A stretch of DNA of 64,000 bases, from positions 186,001 through 250,000 of the forward strand of contig NZ_FRCH01000003.1 in NCBI RefSeq assembly GCF_900142825.1, in the 5' to 3' direction. This DNA comes from Rhodanobacter sp. OK091 (lineage in GTDB: Bacteria > Pseudomonadota > Gammaproteobacteria > Xanthomonadales > Rhodanobacteraceae). Below are positions 16,957 to 26,141 of this stretch, piece after piece. The notes under the pieces are model-generated. The model saw only the letters and a program-made list of their open reading frames with translations, was not told where the DNA came from and did not search any database. Position numbers and translations under genes: made by a program. Position 1 is the stretch's first letter, and each line of letters opens with the position of its first letter.

Positions 16957-17927
16957 ACATGGCACGCAGAGGCCGCCATTTATCGGCCACGATTCTGTTC
17001 ACGCTCGCCGCCCTTTATGGTTGCGCGAAGAAGCCACCGCAGGCCCTGGGCACCCTCGAATACGATCGGATAACCATGCCGGCGCCGGTCGCCGAACGCA
17101 TCGTCGCGATCGACGTACGCGAGGGCGAACAGGTCAAGGCGGGGCAGGCGCTGATGCAACTGGATCCCACGCATACCCAGTCCGAACTGGCCGCCGCCGA
17201 AGCGCAGGCGCGGCAACAACGCGGCGTGCTGGCCGAACTCGAGAACGGGCCGCGCAACGAGGACATCGACAAGGCGCGGGCGAACCTGCGCGCGGCCCAG
17301 GCACAAGCGCGCGAAGCGCGTGCCTATTACAACCGCCTGCTTCCGCTGCAGGGAAAAGACTATGTCGCCGCCGCCGATCTCGATCGCGCCCGCGCCGCGG
17401 CGGGCGACGCCGACGGCCAGGTGGCCGCGGCGCAGGCCGCGCTCGACGAGCTGCTGCATGGCACGCGTCCGGAGCAGATCGCGCAGGCACAGGCAGGGTT
17501 GGCGGCGGCGACCGCACAAGCCAGCGCCCAGCAGATCTTGTTGGGCAAGCTGAGCATCGTGGCGCCGCTTGCCGGGCGGATCGACAACATCCCGTACAAG
17601 CTCGGCGATCAGGCGCCGGTCGGCGCGCCGGTGGTGATCCTGCTGGCTGGCGTAGCGCCGTATGCGCGCATCTACGTGCCCGAGCAGCAGCGTGCCGACG
17701 TGCATGTGGGGGATACGATGCAGGTGTTCGTAGCCGGTCGCGACAAGCCGTATGCGGGCAAGGTGCGCATGCTGCGCAGCGAACCCGCGTTCACTCCGTA
17801 TTACGCCTTGATCGGCGACGACGCGGCGCGGTTGAGCTATCTGGCGGAAATCACGCTAGGCCCGGATGCGGCGGATATGCCCGCAGGATTGCCAGTGCGC
17901 GTCGAGTTCGCCGGACCCCCGAAGTGA
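16953..17927 (+). CDS. HlyD/RND-type periplasmic adaptor subunit (YbhG-like), probable lipoprotein
   Basis: 324 aa. The start overlaps the tetR stop (ATGA) with GGGAGAAG upstream. The N-terminal segment ends in ALYGCAKK, a plausible lipobox. A biotinyl-lipoyl-like half (VAERIVAIDVREGEQVKAGQ) precedes a long Ala/Gln/Arg-rich coiled-coil hairpin (about 75-200). The second lipoyl half (LSIVAPLAGRIDNIPYKLGD) and a beta-barrel follow. Such adaptors join an inner-membrane pump to an outer-membrane TolC-type channel. No outer-membrane factor is encoded nearby, so a shared TolC is expected. Confidence 0.9.
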   Translation: MNMARRGRHLSATILFTLAALYGCAKKPPQALGTLEYDRITMPAPVAERIVAIDVREGEQVKAGQALMQLDPTHTQSELAAAEAQARQQRGVLAELENGPRNEDIDKARANLRAAQAQAREARAYYNRLLPLQGKDYVAAADLDRARAAAGDADGQVAAAQAALDELLHGTRPEQIAQAQAGLAAATAQASAQQILLGKLSIVAPLAGRIDNIPYKLGDQAPVGAPVVILLAGVAPYARIYVPEQQRADVHVGDTMQVFVAGRDKPYAGKVRMLRSEPAFTPYYALIGDDAARLSYLAEITLGPDAADMPAGLPVRVEFAGPPK

Positions 17928-18916
17928 CGGCCCAGCCCCACACCGGCGGTACGACCGATGGCGATGGCGTTGCGATCCGCGCGAGCGGGCTGACCAAGCG
18001 TTTCGGCAAGCTGGCTGCGGTGGATCATGTCGACCTCGAAGTGCCGGCCCGGCACGTCTACGGCTTCCTCGGCCCGAACGGTTCGGGCAAGTCGACCACG
18101 ATCCGCATGCTGTGCGGCCTGCTGACACCGACCGAAGGCGAGATCGAGGTGCTCGGCCTGCGCATCCCGGCGCAAGCCGACGAACTGCGTTCGCATATCG
18201 GCTACATGACACAGAAGTTCTCGCTGTTCGAGGACCTCACGGTGCGCGAGAACCTGGAGTTCCTCGCCGCGATCCAGGGCGTGCCGAAGGCGAAGACGAA
18301 AAGCCGCATCGACGAGCTGGTCGAGCAATACCATTTCGGCGACCTGCAGAAGCAGCTCGCCGGCACCATGAGCGGCGGCCAGAAGCAGCGGCTGGGGTTG
18401 GCCTGCGCGGTGATCCACGAACCGGAGCTGTTGTTTCTCGACGAGCCGACCAGCGCGGTCGATCCGGAATCGCGCCGCGACTTCTGGGAAAAGCTTTTCG
18501 AGCTGGCCGACGTCGGCACCACTTTGCTGGTGTCCACCCACTTGATGGACGAAGCCGAGCGATGCCATCGGCTGGCGATTCTCGATCGCGGCACGCTGGT
18601 CGCCGATGGAACGCCGGACGAACTGATGGCAAAGCTGAAGGGGCGCACGTTCCTGGTCGAGACCGCCGATCCCCGTCGCGCGCAACATGTGCTGGTCGAC
18701 GTGCCGGGAGTGCTCGGCGTGGCCCAGGTCGGCAACACCTTGCGCGTGCTGACCGCCGACGATGGCGGCGAGGCGACCCAGCGCATGGACAAGGCGCTCG
18801 CCGACGCTGGCCAGAAGGGCGAAGTCATGCCGGCGCCGCCGAATCTCGAGGACGTGTTCGTCGCCGCCACACGCAACGGCGACGCAAAGGACGACCGCAG
18901 GGAGCATGCGGCATGA
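17924..18916 (+). CDS. ABC exporter ATP-binding subunit (YbhF-like)
   Basis: 330 aa from a GTG at 17924 that overlaps the adaptor stop (GTGA). It has a single ATPase domain: Walker A GPNGSGKST (50-58), a Q-loop in MTQKFSLFEDLTV, signature MSGGQKQRLG, Walker B LLFLDEPTSAVDP and an H-loop in STHLMDEAERC. E. coli YbhF has two such domains; this protein has one, so it would act as a homodimer. The C-terminal 90 residues match the usual extension of drug/antibiotic exporters of this class. Confidence 0.93.
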   Translation: MTAQPHTGGTTDGDGVAIRASGLTKRFGKLAAVDHVDLEVPARHVYGFLGPNGSGKSTTIRMLCGLLTPTEGEIEVLGLRIPAQADELRSHIGYMTQKFSLFEDLTVRENLEFLAAIQGVPKAKTKSRIDELVEQYHFGDLQKQLAGTMSGGQKQRLGLACAVIHEPELLFLDEPTSAVDPESRRDFWEKLFELADVGTTLLVSTHLMDEAERCHRLAILDRGTLVADGTPDELMAKLKGRTFLVETADPRRAQHVLVDVPGVLGVAQVGNTLRVLTADDGGEATQRMDKALADAGQKGEVMPAPPNLEDVFVAATRNGDAKDDRREHAA

Positions 18917-20022
18917 ACTGGCGCCGGCTGTGGGCGATCGTGATCAAGGAGCTGCGCCAGTTGGGCCGCGACCGCATCACGCTGGCGATGATCGTGGGCA
19001 TACCGGTGATCCAGCTGGTGTTGTTCGGTTATGCAATCAATCTGAACTTGCGCGGGCTCGATGCCGGTATCGCGGACCAGGCCAACACCGCCGGTTCGCG
19101 CGCGCTGGTGATGGACATGCTGGCGACCGGCGTGGTCACGCCCGTGGCCAGGGCAGACACGCCGCAGCAACTGATGACGATGATACGGCGTGGCCGGATC
19201 AGCATCGGCATTGCGGTACCGCCGGACTTCGAGCGACGCCGCATCGACGGTCGCGAGCTGGCGCAGGTGCTGGTCGACGGCAGCGACACGACGGTGCAGG
19301 GCGCCGCCGCGCAGCTCGCGCAGGTGCCGATCGACAGCGCGGTTCCGGACACGCGGGCGCCGATGACCAGCACGCCCCCCGGCGCGCGCATCAGCGTGGT
19401 CAGTTTCTACAACCCGCAACGGCAGTCGGCGATCAACATCGTGCCTGGACTGATCGGCGTGATCCTGACCATGACGATGGTGCTGTTCACCGCGATCGCG
19501 ATCGTGCGCGAACGCGAGCGCGGCAACATGGAGCTGCTGATCGCCACGCCGCTGACCAGTACCGAACTGATGGTCGGCAAGGTGCTGCCTTATGTGGCGA
19601 TCGGTCTGGTGCAGACCAGTGTCATCCTGGTATTGGGCATGTGGTTGTTCGACGTGCCGATCCGCGGCAACGTGTTCGACGTGTATCTGGCGGCGGGTCT
19701 GCTGATCCTCGGCAATCTCTCGCTTGGCCTGCTGATATCGACGCAGGCGCGGTCGCAGTTCCAGGCGATGCAGATGACGTTCTTCGTGTTCCTGCCATCG
19801 ATCCTGCTGTCGGGTTTCATGTTTCCGTTCGCGGGCATGCCGAAAGTAGTGCAGTGGATTGCCGAGGTGTTGCCGTTGACGCATTTCCTGCGCCTGATCC
19901 GCGGCGTGATGTTGCGCGGCGCAGGCCTGTGGGAGATGTGGATCGACGTGCTGGCGCTGGCAGCGTTCACGCTGATGATGATGACCCTGGCCATCCTGCG
20001 CTTCCGCAAGCGGCTGGACTGA
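18913..20022 (+). CDS. ABC-2 type exporter permease (YbhS/YbhR-like)
   Basis: 369 aa, start overlapping the ATPase stop (ATGA). One N-terminal helix (ITLAMIVGIPVIQLVLFGYA) is followed by a periplasmic domain of ~150 residues. Five C-terminal helices then include the ABC-2 signature region ERERGNMELLIATPLTSTEL and PSILLSGFMFPFAGMP. Only one permease gene is present, unlike ybhS plus ybhR, so the pump is probably a homodimer. The substrate is unknown; drug, dye or toxic metabolite efflux is likely. A REP-like palindrome follows 29 bp downstream. Confidence 0.92.
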   Translation: MNWRRLWAIVIKELRQLGRDRITLAMIVGIPVIQLVLFGYAINLNLRGLDAGIADQANTAGSRALVMDMLATGVVTPVARADTPQQLMTMIRRGRISIGIAVPPDFERRRIDGRELAQVLVDGSDTTVQGAAAQLAQVPIDSAVPDTRAPMTSTPPGARISVVSFYNPQRQSAINIVPGLIGVILTMTMVLFTAIAIVRERERGNMELLIATPLTSTELMVGKVLPYVAIGLVQTSVILVLGMWLFDVPIRGNVFDVYLAAGLLILGNLSLGLLISTQARSQFQAMQMTFFVFLPSILLSGFMFPFAGMPKVVQWIAEVLPLTHFLRLIRGVMLRGAGLWEMWIDVLALAAFTLMMMTLAILRFRKRLD

Positions 20023-20050
20023 CGCTGGCGCCTGTGCAGGAGCGAGCTTC

Positions 20051-20123
20051 TGTGGGAGCGACTTCAGTCGCGATAGCTCTTTTTCGAAAACATCAGGCCA
20101 TCGCGACTGAAGTCGCTCCCACA
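20051..20123. repeat. REP-like palindrome between convergent genes
   Basis: 24-bp perfect arms (20051-20074 and 20100-20123) start with TGTGGGAGCGACTTCAGTCG, identical to the core of the element at 13596-13680. It sits between the permease and miaB stops and may act as a two-way transcription or decay barrier. Confidence 0.9.
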
Positions 20124-20138
20124 GGGATTTGACGCTGC

Positions 20139-21482
20139 TCAGGCGGCTTGTTCTTCCGCGAGCTTCACGCGGCCGCGCAGCGAGTTGCTCATCGCCTCGG
20201 TGATTTCCACGTCGACGAATTGGCCGATCAGACGCGGGTGGCCTGGAAAATTGACGAAGCGCATGTTCTCGGTGCGGCCGGTCAGTTCGCTCGGATGGCG
20301 CGTGCTTGGCTTTTCTACCAGCACACGCTGCACGCTGCCGATCATCGCCTGGCTGATCTTCTTCGCATTCGCGTTGATGGCCGCCTGCAGTCGCGTCAAT
20401 CGAGCATGCTTCTCGCTCGCCGGGGTGTCGTCGGCGAGGTTTGCCGCCGGCGTGCCGGGGCGGGAGGAGAAGATGAAAGAGAAGCTCTGGTCGAAGCCGA
20501 TATCGTCGATCAGCTTCATGGTCTTCTCGAAATCCTCGTCCGTCTCGCCGGGAAAGCCGACGATGAAGTCCGACGATACGCAGATGTCTGGCCGTACCGC
20601 GCGCAGCTTGCGGATCTTCTGCTTGAATTCCAATGCCGTGTAGCCGCGTTTCATCGCACTGAGGATGCGGTCGGAACCGGCCTGCACCGGCAGGTGCAGG
20701 TAGTTGGCCAGCTGCGGCACGTTCGCGTAGGCCTCGATCAGCGAGTCGGAGAATTCCAGCGGATGCGAGGTGGTGAAGCGGATGCGGCCGATGCCGTCGA
20801 TCTGCGCGATCGCGTGGATCAGCACGGCGAGATCCGCGATGCCGCCGTCGTGGGTGGGGCCGCGGTAGGCGTTGACGTTCTGGCCGAGCAGGTTGACCTC
20901 GCGTACACCCTGGGCGGCGAGCTTGGCGATTTCGACCAGCACATCGTCGAACGGGCGGCTGAGTTCCTCGCCGCGGGTGTACGGCACCACGCAATAGCTG
21001 CAGTACTTCGAGCAGCCTTCCATGATCGAGACGAACGCGGTCGGACCCTCGGCGCGCGGTTCGGGCAGCCGGTCGAACTTCTCGATCTCGGGGAAGCTGA
21101 TGTCCACCTGCGGCAGACCGCTGGCGCGCTGCTTCTCGATCAATTCGGGCAGGCGGTGCAGTGTCTGCGGCCCGAATACCAGGTCGACGTAGGGGGCTCG
21201 CTTGACGATCGCTTCACCCTCCTGCGACGCCACGCAGCCGCCCACACCGATCAGCACCGGTTTGCCGTCCTTCTTGTGCTGCTTCCAGCGGCCAAGCTGG
21301 CTGAACACCTTTTCCTGGGCCTTCTCGCGGATCGAGCATGTATTGATCAGGATCACGTCGGCCTCGGCTTCGTCCTGGGTCAGCTCCATGCCGTGCGACG
21401 CCTTGAGCACGTCGGCCATCTTGGCCGAGTCGTACTCGTTCATCTGGCAGCCGTGGGTCTTGATGAAGAGTTTGCCGCTCAT
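20139..21482 (-). CDS. miaB: tRNA-2-methylthio-N6-dimethylallyladenosine synthase MiaB
   Basis: 447 aa from the ATG at 21482 ([19 protein letters not shown]), preferred over an upstream frame extension lacking homology. The N-terminal UPF0004 domain has C12, C49 and C83 for the auxiliary 4Fe-4S cluster. The radical-SAM motif CSKYCSYC places C157, C161 and C164, and a TRAM domain ends the protein. MiaB adds the methylthio group to i6A37 of tRNAs reading UNN codons. In relatives it heads the phoH-ybeY-corC operon; here 4 kb of opposite-strand exporter genes separate them. Confidence 0.97.
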   Translation of the reverse strand: MSGKLFIKTHGCQMNEYDSAKMADVLKASHGMELTQDEAEADVILINTCSIREKAQEKVFSQLGRWKQHKKDGKPVLIGVGGCVASQEGEAIVKRAPYVDLVFGPQTLHRLPELIEKQRASGLPQVDISFPEIEKFDRLPEPRAEGPTAFVSIMEGCSKYCSYCVVPYTRGEELSRPFDDVLVEIAKLAAQGVREVNLLGQNVNAYRGPTHDGGIADLAVLIHAIAQIDGIGRIRFTTSHPLEFSDSLIEAYANVPQLANYLHLPVQAGSDRILSAMKRGYTALEFKQKIRKLRAVRPDICVSSDFIVGFPGETDEDFEKTMKLIDDIGFDQSFSFIFSSRPGTPAANLADDTPASEKHARLTRLQAAINANAKKISQAMIGSVQRVLVEKPSTRHPSELTGRTENMRFVNFPGHPRLIGQFVDVEITEAMSNSLRGRVKLAEEQAA

Positions 21483-21714
21483 GGCGTCGATACCGTGGTT
21501 CGTGAAGCAGGAAGTGCAATTTGCCGAACCGCATAGCTTACCCGCGTAACCACGGCCTCGCCAGCTGATCAGCATGGCGGATCAAGCACTTGCATCGGTT
21601 GGGACGGTGCATTCAGCGCGGCAGGTGCCATACGGCAGGCTGGGAGCGGTCGTGGCGCACGAAATCGCCAGCGCACACTTGGCGTTGGCGGCGCTTGGCG
21701 GCACACTGCGGCCC

Positions 21715-22875
21715 ATGTTCGACGTCGCACGGCATGGGGGAAGCGTCGATCTGCCTTTCGGGAGCTTCCCATTACGATCGATCCTGTCCGGGGTCGTGCT
21801 GGGCTGTGCGCTGTTGTGGGGGCCGGTCGTCCGGGCCGGCACGCTTTACCAGTGCATCGGCTCCAGTGGCGAAACGGTGTTCAGCAGCAGCAAGGCCGGT
21901 TATCACGGCTGCAAGGCGATCAGCAGCTATGCGGCGCCCGCTCCGCATCATCAGGCACTAGTGCCGCCGCCGTCCGCACGGATTGCGCTGACGGGAGTCA
22001 GCGGTTCGGTGACGACCACGGCGCATAGCCTTTACGCGGATGGCGTCGGGGCGGCCTCGCTGGTCAATGTGCAGGGTTCGGCCGAAACCGGCGCGCGCGA
22101 ACTCGGCGGGGCGAAGGTGCAGCGTGCCTCGCTGGCGGCGGTGCAAGGTTCGGTCGAGACCACTGCGAAACCTCCGCTGACGGCAACCATCGCGGGTACG
22201 CCAGGCCGATGGAACTATCACGAATCGCGCGGTGCCGAAGCGCCGTTGGCGGCGGTCGCGGATGCCCCGGACACGCGAGTCTTGCGCGGGGCGGTGTATC
22301 GCATCGTGCGAGCGGACGGCAGTGTGGAATACACCAACCTGCGCCCGGCCGGACAGAAAGACCATACCGTGACGATGTTGTTTACCTACATCGCCAGTTG
22401 TGTCGCCTGCGATCTCCACTCGACGATTCGCTGGGGCAGCGTGTCGCTCAACCTCACCGCGTATGCGGACACGATTCGCGCCGCCGGCATCGAGTACGGC
22501 GTCGACGAGGCCTTCCTGCGCGCGATCATCCACGCCGAGAGTGCGTTCAACCCGCGCGCGCTGTCGCTGAAGGGCGCGCAAGGGCTGATGCAGCTGATGC
22601 CGGGCACCGCCAGCGACATGGGCGTGCTGGATGCGTTCGACTCCGATCAGAACATTCGCGGCGGCGCGCGCTACCTGGGGTTGCTGTTGCATGATTTCGA
22701 CGGCAACGAGCGGCTGGCCGCCGCTGCCTACAACGCGGGGCCCGGCGCGGTGCAGCGCTACAAGGGTGTGCCGCCTTACGCCGAAACGCAGGTGTATGTG
22801 GAACGGGTGGACACCTTGCGCAAACGCTACGGTGCGGCGATCCACCCGCCGCTGGCGTCGCGCGGACCCGGTTGA
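21715..22875 (+). CDS. Lytic transglycosylase (SLT domain) with DUF4124-like N-terminus
   Basis: 386 aa from the ATG at 21715; the frame is open from 21574, but only the later start puts the hydrophobic segment SILSGVVLGCALLWGPVVRAG near the N-terminus. A DUF4124-like segment (GTLYQCIGSSGETVFSSSKAG) follows. A Ser/Thr/Ala-rich linker contains three imperfect repeats (GVSGSVTTTA, NVQGSAETGA, AVQGSVETTA). The C-terminal catalytic domain has E275 in HAESAFNPRALS, GAQGLMQLMPGTA and AAYNAGPGAV. It cleaves peptidoglycan to 1,6-anhydro-muropeptides. It converges on degS with only 1 bp between the stops. Confidence 0.9.
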   Translation: MFDVARHGGSVDLPFGSFPLRSILSGVVLGCALLWGPVVRAGTLYQCIGSSGETVFSSSKAGYHGCKAISSYAAPAPHHQALVPPPSARIALTGVSGSVTTTAHSLYADGVGAASLVNVQGSAETGARELGGAKVQRASLAAVQGSVETTAKPPLTATIAGTPGRWNYHESRGAEAPLAAVADAPDTRVLRGAVYRIVRADGSVEYTNLRPAGQKDHTVTMLFTYIASCVACDLHSTIRWGSVSLNLTAYADTIRAAGIEYGVDEAFLRAIIHAESAFNPRALSLKGAQGLMQLMPGTASDMGVLDAFDSDQNIRGGARYLGLLLHDFDGNERLAAAAYNAGPGAVQRYKGVPPYAETQVYVERVDTLRKRYGAAIHPPLASRGPG

Positions 22876-22876
22876 A

Positions 22877-24055
22877 TCACTGGTCCGGCATGGGGCCGGC
22901 GCTCATCAGCGGCCGTTGCGCCAGGGTGATCTCTAGGTGGAACGGGTTGCCGTTGCGCAGGCCGGAGATATCTACCTTGCTGCCGGGCTTCAATGCAGCC
23001 TCGCGCCGGCGTAGGTCGGTCGGATCGCGAATGTCGTCACTGCCGATGCGCAACAGGATGTCGCGCGGCTGGATGCCGGCTTGCGCGGCCGGACCGCCGA
23101 CGTATACGGCGGTGACCTGCGCGCCGCGCGCTGCCGATGGCAGCCCGCTGTCGGCAGCCACCGGCACGAACGTGTAGTCGGCGCCGATCCAGCCACGCAC
23201 CACGTGGCCGGTGCTGATGATCTGATTCAGAACCTTGCTGGCGGTGGCGACCGGAATCGCAAAACCGATGCCTTCGGCACCGGCAGCCTTGCCGATCAGC
23301 AAGGTGTTGATGCCGACCAGCTGGCCCTCGGCATTGACCAGCGCGCCGCCGGAGTTGCCGAGATTGATGGCCGCGTCGGTCTGGATGAAATCTTCGGCGC
23401 TGGAACTGTTCAACTGGCGTCCGATCGCACTGACGATGCCCATCGTCACGGTCTGGTTGAGGCCGAGCGGATTGCCGATGGCCAGCACGACATCGCCGGG
23501 GCGCAACGCTTGCTGGTCGGCCATCCGGATCACCGGCAGGTTGCTGGCGTCGATCTTCAGCACCGCCAGGTCGGACTCCTCGTCCGCGCCGACCAGGGTG
23601 GCCTTGGCGATGCGGCCGTCGTACAACAGCACCTGGATGTCGGCGGCGTGGGCGATCACGTGGTTGTTGGTCAGCACATAGCCCTGGCCTTGCGCGCTGA
23701 CGATGACGCCGGAGCCGAGCGTTTGCTCACGGTGCTGGTAGGTGGTGGGCTGGCCGCCGAACAGCTGCTGCAGCACCGGGTTCTCGTACATGCGCACGGC
23801 TTGCTCGGTGACGATCTTGTTGGCGTAGATGTTGACCACCGAGGGCGCCGCGGCGGCTACCGCGTCGGCATAGGAGACCGGGCCGTTGCCGACATGGCTC
23901 TGGCGGGCGGGCGGAGCGGATGGCGCAGTCAGGCCGAAGCGTGCGCGCAGGTGCTCGCCGCTGCCGGGCCAGAACAGGCCGATGACGAAGGCCACCGCCA
24001 GCCCGAGGACGGCGAAGCGCGCAATGAAGAGGAGCGTGCCGGCGGCATGTTTCAT
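22877..24055 (-). CDS. degS: DegS/AlgW-like membrane-anchored serine protease
   Basis: 392 aa. One N-terminal membrane anchor (about 8-29), a trypsin-like domain with H132 (TNNHVIAHA), D162 (EESDLAVLKID) and S235 (GNSGGALV), then a single PDZ domain (about 285-375). A single PDZ plus an N-terminal anchor fits DegS/AlgW, which start RseA/MucA cleavage in the sigma-E envelope stress response, rather than DegP with two PDZ domains. It is divergent from petA across 166 bp. This arrangement beside petABC is common in Xanthomonadales. Confidence 0.9.
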   Translation of the reverse strand: MKHAAGTLLFIARFAVLGLAVAFVIGLFWPGSGEHLRARFGLTAPSAPPARQSHVGNGPVSYADAVAAAAPSVVNIYANKIVTEQAVRMYENPVLQQLFGGQPTTYQHREQTLGSGVIVSAQGQGYVLTNNHVIAHAADIQVLLYDGRIAKATLVGADEESDLAVLKIDASNLPVIRMADQQALRPGDVVLAIGNPLGLNQTVTMGIVSAIGRQLNSSSAEDFIQTDAAINLGNSGGALVNAEGQLVGINTLLIGKAAGAEGIGFAIPVATASKVLNQIISTGHVVRGWIGADYTFVPVAADSGLPSAARGAQVTAVYVGGPAAQAGIQPRDILLRIGSDDIRDPTDLRRREAALKPGSKVDISGLRNGNPFHLEITLAQRPLMSAGPMPDQ

Positions 24056-24221
24056 GTCGATAAGGAGTAAGTCCCGGCAGGTCGTGGTGAATGTCGCGGC
24101 AGATGGCGTTCGCCGCGATGGCGTTTATTGTACGGGGCGGGGCCTGACGCTACACTAACGCGATTTTTGCGGGGCCCCAAACCCCACCTCAGATATGACA
24201 TTGCAAGTACCGGAGAGCCTG

Positions 24222-24827
24222 ATGGCGAACGAAGTCGTCGATCACGGCCGCCGCCGTTTCCTGACAGCAACCACCGCGGTGGTTGGTGGTCTAGGAATCG
24301 TGTCGGCAGCTGTGCCCTTCATCAAGTCGTGGGAACCCAGCGCGCGCGCCAAGGCCGCTGGCGCTCCGGTTACCCAGTCGCTGGCCAAGATCGAGGCGGG
24401 TCAGATGCTGGCCGTGTCGTGGCGCAGCCTGCCGGTGTTCGTGATCAACCGCACCCCGGCGCAGCTGGCCACGCTGCCGGCAGTGGATTCGCGCCTGGTG
24501 GATCCGAAGTCCGACGGTGCTTCCGCCGCTCAGCAGCCGAAGTACGCGCAGAACGAGACGCGCTCGATCAAGCCGGAATGGCTGGTGATCGTCGGCATCT
24601 GCACGCACCTGGGTTGCGTGCCCAATTTCGTGCCGGAGATCAAACCCGAGCCGTTCGATCCGAACTGGAAGGGCGGCTTCTACTGCCCCTGCCATCATTC
24701 GCGCTATGACCTGGCCGGCCGCGTATTCAGCGGCGTGCCGGCGCCGAAGAACCTGGAGGTGCCGCCGTATCATTTCATCGACGACAAAACCATCCAGATT
24801 GGCGTGGATCCGAAGGAGGCTGGCTGA
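24222..24827 (+). CDS. petA: Ubiquinol-cytochrome c reductase Rieske iron-sulfur subunit
   Basis: 201 aa from the ATG at 24222, which has GGAGAG just upstream; an in-frame ATG at 24195 has no such site. The N-terminal anchor carries a Tat-like GRRRFLTATTAVVGG. The Rieske cluster motifs are CTHLGC (C127, H129, C132) and CPCHHS (C155, C157, H158). The protein carries electrons from ubiquinol to cytochrome c1 in complex III on the periplasmic side. It overlaps petB by one base (TGATG). Confidence 0.97.
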   Translation: MANEVVDHGRRRFLTATTAVVGGLGIVSAAVPFIKSWEPSARAKAAGAPVTQSLAKIEAGQMLAVSWRSLPVFVINRTPAQLATLPAVDSRLVDPKSDGASAAQQPKYAQNETRSIKPEWLVIVGICTHLGCVPNFVPEIKPEPFDPNWKGGFYCPCHHSRYDLAGRVFSGVPAPKNLEVPPYHFIDDKTIQIGVDPKEAG

Positions 24828-26128
24828 TGGCCAACGTATTCACGAATATCGGTGACTGGGTCACCGAGCGCGCGCCGAACATGATGCCGGCGTACCGCAA
24901 GCACATGACCGAGTACTACGCGCCGAAGAATTTCAATCTCTGGTACTACTTCGGTTCGCTGGCACTGCTGGTGCTGGTCAACCAGATCGTCACCGGCATC
25001 TTCCTCACCATGAACTACAACCCGAGCGCAGCGGGCGCGTTCGACTCGGTGCAGTACATCATGCGTGACGTGGAGTGGGGCTGGCTGATCCGCTACATGC
25101 ACTCCACCGGCGCGTCGCTGTTCTTCGTGGTGGTGTTCCTGCACATGTTCCGCGGCATGATGTACGGCTCATACAAGAAGCCGCGCGAGCTGGTGTGGCT
25201 GCTCGGCATGCTGATCTTCCTGGTGCTGATGGCCGAGGCATTCATGGGCTACGTGCTGCCGTGGGGCAACATGTCGTTCTGGGGCGCCAAGGTGATCGTG
25301 TCGCTGTTCGGCACCATTCCAGTGATCGGCGGCCAGCTGGTCGAGTGGATCATGGGCGACTTCCTGCCGGCCGATGCCACGTTGAACCGCTTCTTCGCGC
25401 TGCACGTGATCGCGTTGCCGATCGTGCTGCTGCTGCTGGTGGTGCTGCACATCGCCGCGCTGCATGAAGTGGGTTCGAACAATCCGGACGGCGTGGAGAT
25501 CAAGAAGGGTCCCAAGGGCAATCGCTGGGACGCGCTGAAGCCGGCCGACGGCATTCCGTTCCATCCGTACTACACGGTGAAGGATCTGGTCGGCGTGGGC
25601 TTCTTCCTGCTGATCGCGGCCTTCATCATCTTCTTCGCACCGACCTTTGGTGGCTGGTTCCTCGAGCACGACAACTCGATCATGGCCAACAACCTGGTCA
25701 CCCCGGCCGAGATCAAGCCGGTGTGGTACTTCACCCCGTTCTACGCGATCGTGCGAATGATCCCGTCGTTCGCGGGCACGGCCGTGTGGGGCGTGCTGGC
25801 GATGTTCGGCGCGATCGCCGTGCTGTTCCTGCTGCCCTGGTTCGATCGCGGCAAGGTCAAGTCGATCCGCCACCGGGGTACCGGTTACAAGGTGGCCCTG
25901 GGCTTGTTCGTGCTGTCGTTCTTCGGTCTCGGCGCGGTCGGTGCGGGCATCACCGCCGAAGTGATCCCGGAATGGTTCGGCGACGTCGACCTCACGACGT
26001 ATGAAAACGCGTTCGGTCGCTTGATGACGCTGATCTACTTCGGCTTCTTTGCATTCCTTTGGGCCTATACACACTTCGGCTGGGAAAAGACCAAGCCGGT
26101 TCCGGAACGGGTGACGACGCATGACTAA
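24827..26128 (+). CDS. petB: Ubiquinol-cytochrome c reductase cytochrome b
   Basis: 433 aa with AAGGAGG upstream. Haem ligands lie in the pairs YMHSTG/FLHMFRG and ALHVIAL/VLHIAALHE. The Qo-site motif is PVWY (IKPVWYFTPFYAIVRMIP) instead of mitochondrial PEWY, a known variant in beta/gamma-proteobacteria. The single chain includes both the N-terminal four-helix part and the C-terminal three-to-four-helix part. It oxidises ubiquinol and reduces quinone in the Q cycle. It is the middle gene of petABC. Confidence 0.97.
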   Translation: MANVFTNIGDWVTERAPNMMPAYRKHMTEYYAPKNFNLWYYFGSLALLVLVNQIVTGIFLTMNYNPSAAGAFDSVQYIMRDVEWGWLIRYMHSTGASLFFVVVFLHMFRGMMYGSYKKPRELVWLLGMLIFLVLMAEAFMGYVLPWGNMSFWGAKVIVSLFGTIPVIGGQLVEWIMGDFLPADATLNRFFALHVIALPIVLLLLVVLHIAALHEVGSNNPDGVEIKKGPKGNRWDALKPADGIPFHPYYTVKDLVGVGFFLLIAAFIIFFAPTFGGWFLEHDNSIMANNLVTPAEIKPVWYFTPFYAIVRMIPSFAGTAVWGVLAMFGAIAVLFLLPWFDRGKVKSIRHRGTGYKVALGLFVLSFFGLGAVGAGITAEVIPEWFGDVDLTTYENAFGRLMTLIYFGFFAFLWAYTHFGWEKTKPVPERVTTHD

Positions 26129-26141
26129 GCGGCAGCTGCTA

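Noticed and set aside
18202..20994. 930-codon leftward frame across the exporter genes and miaB end
   Set aside because: Crosses several well-supported genes; low-complexity Arg/Gln/His-rich translation is typical of a shadow frame.
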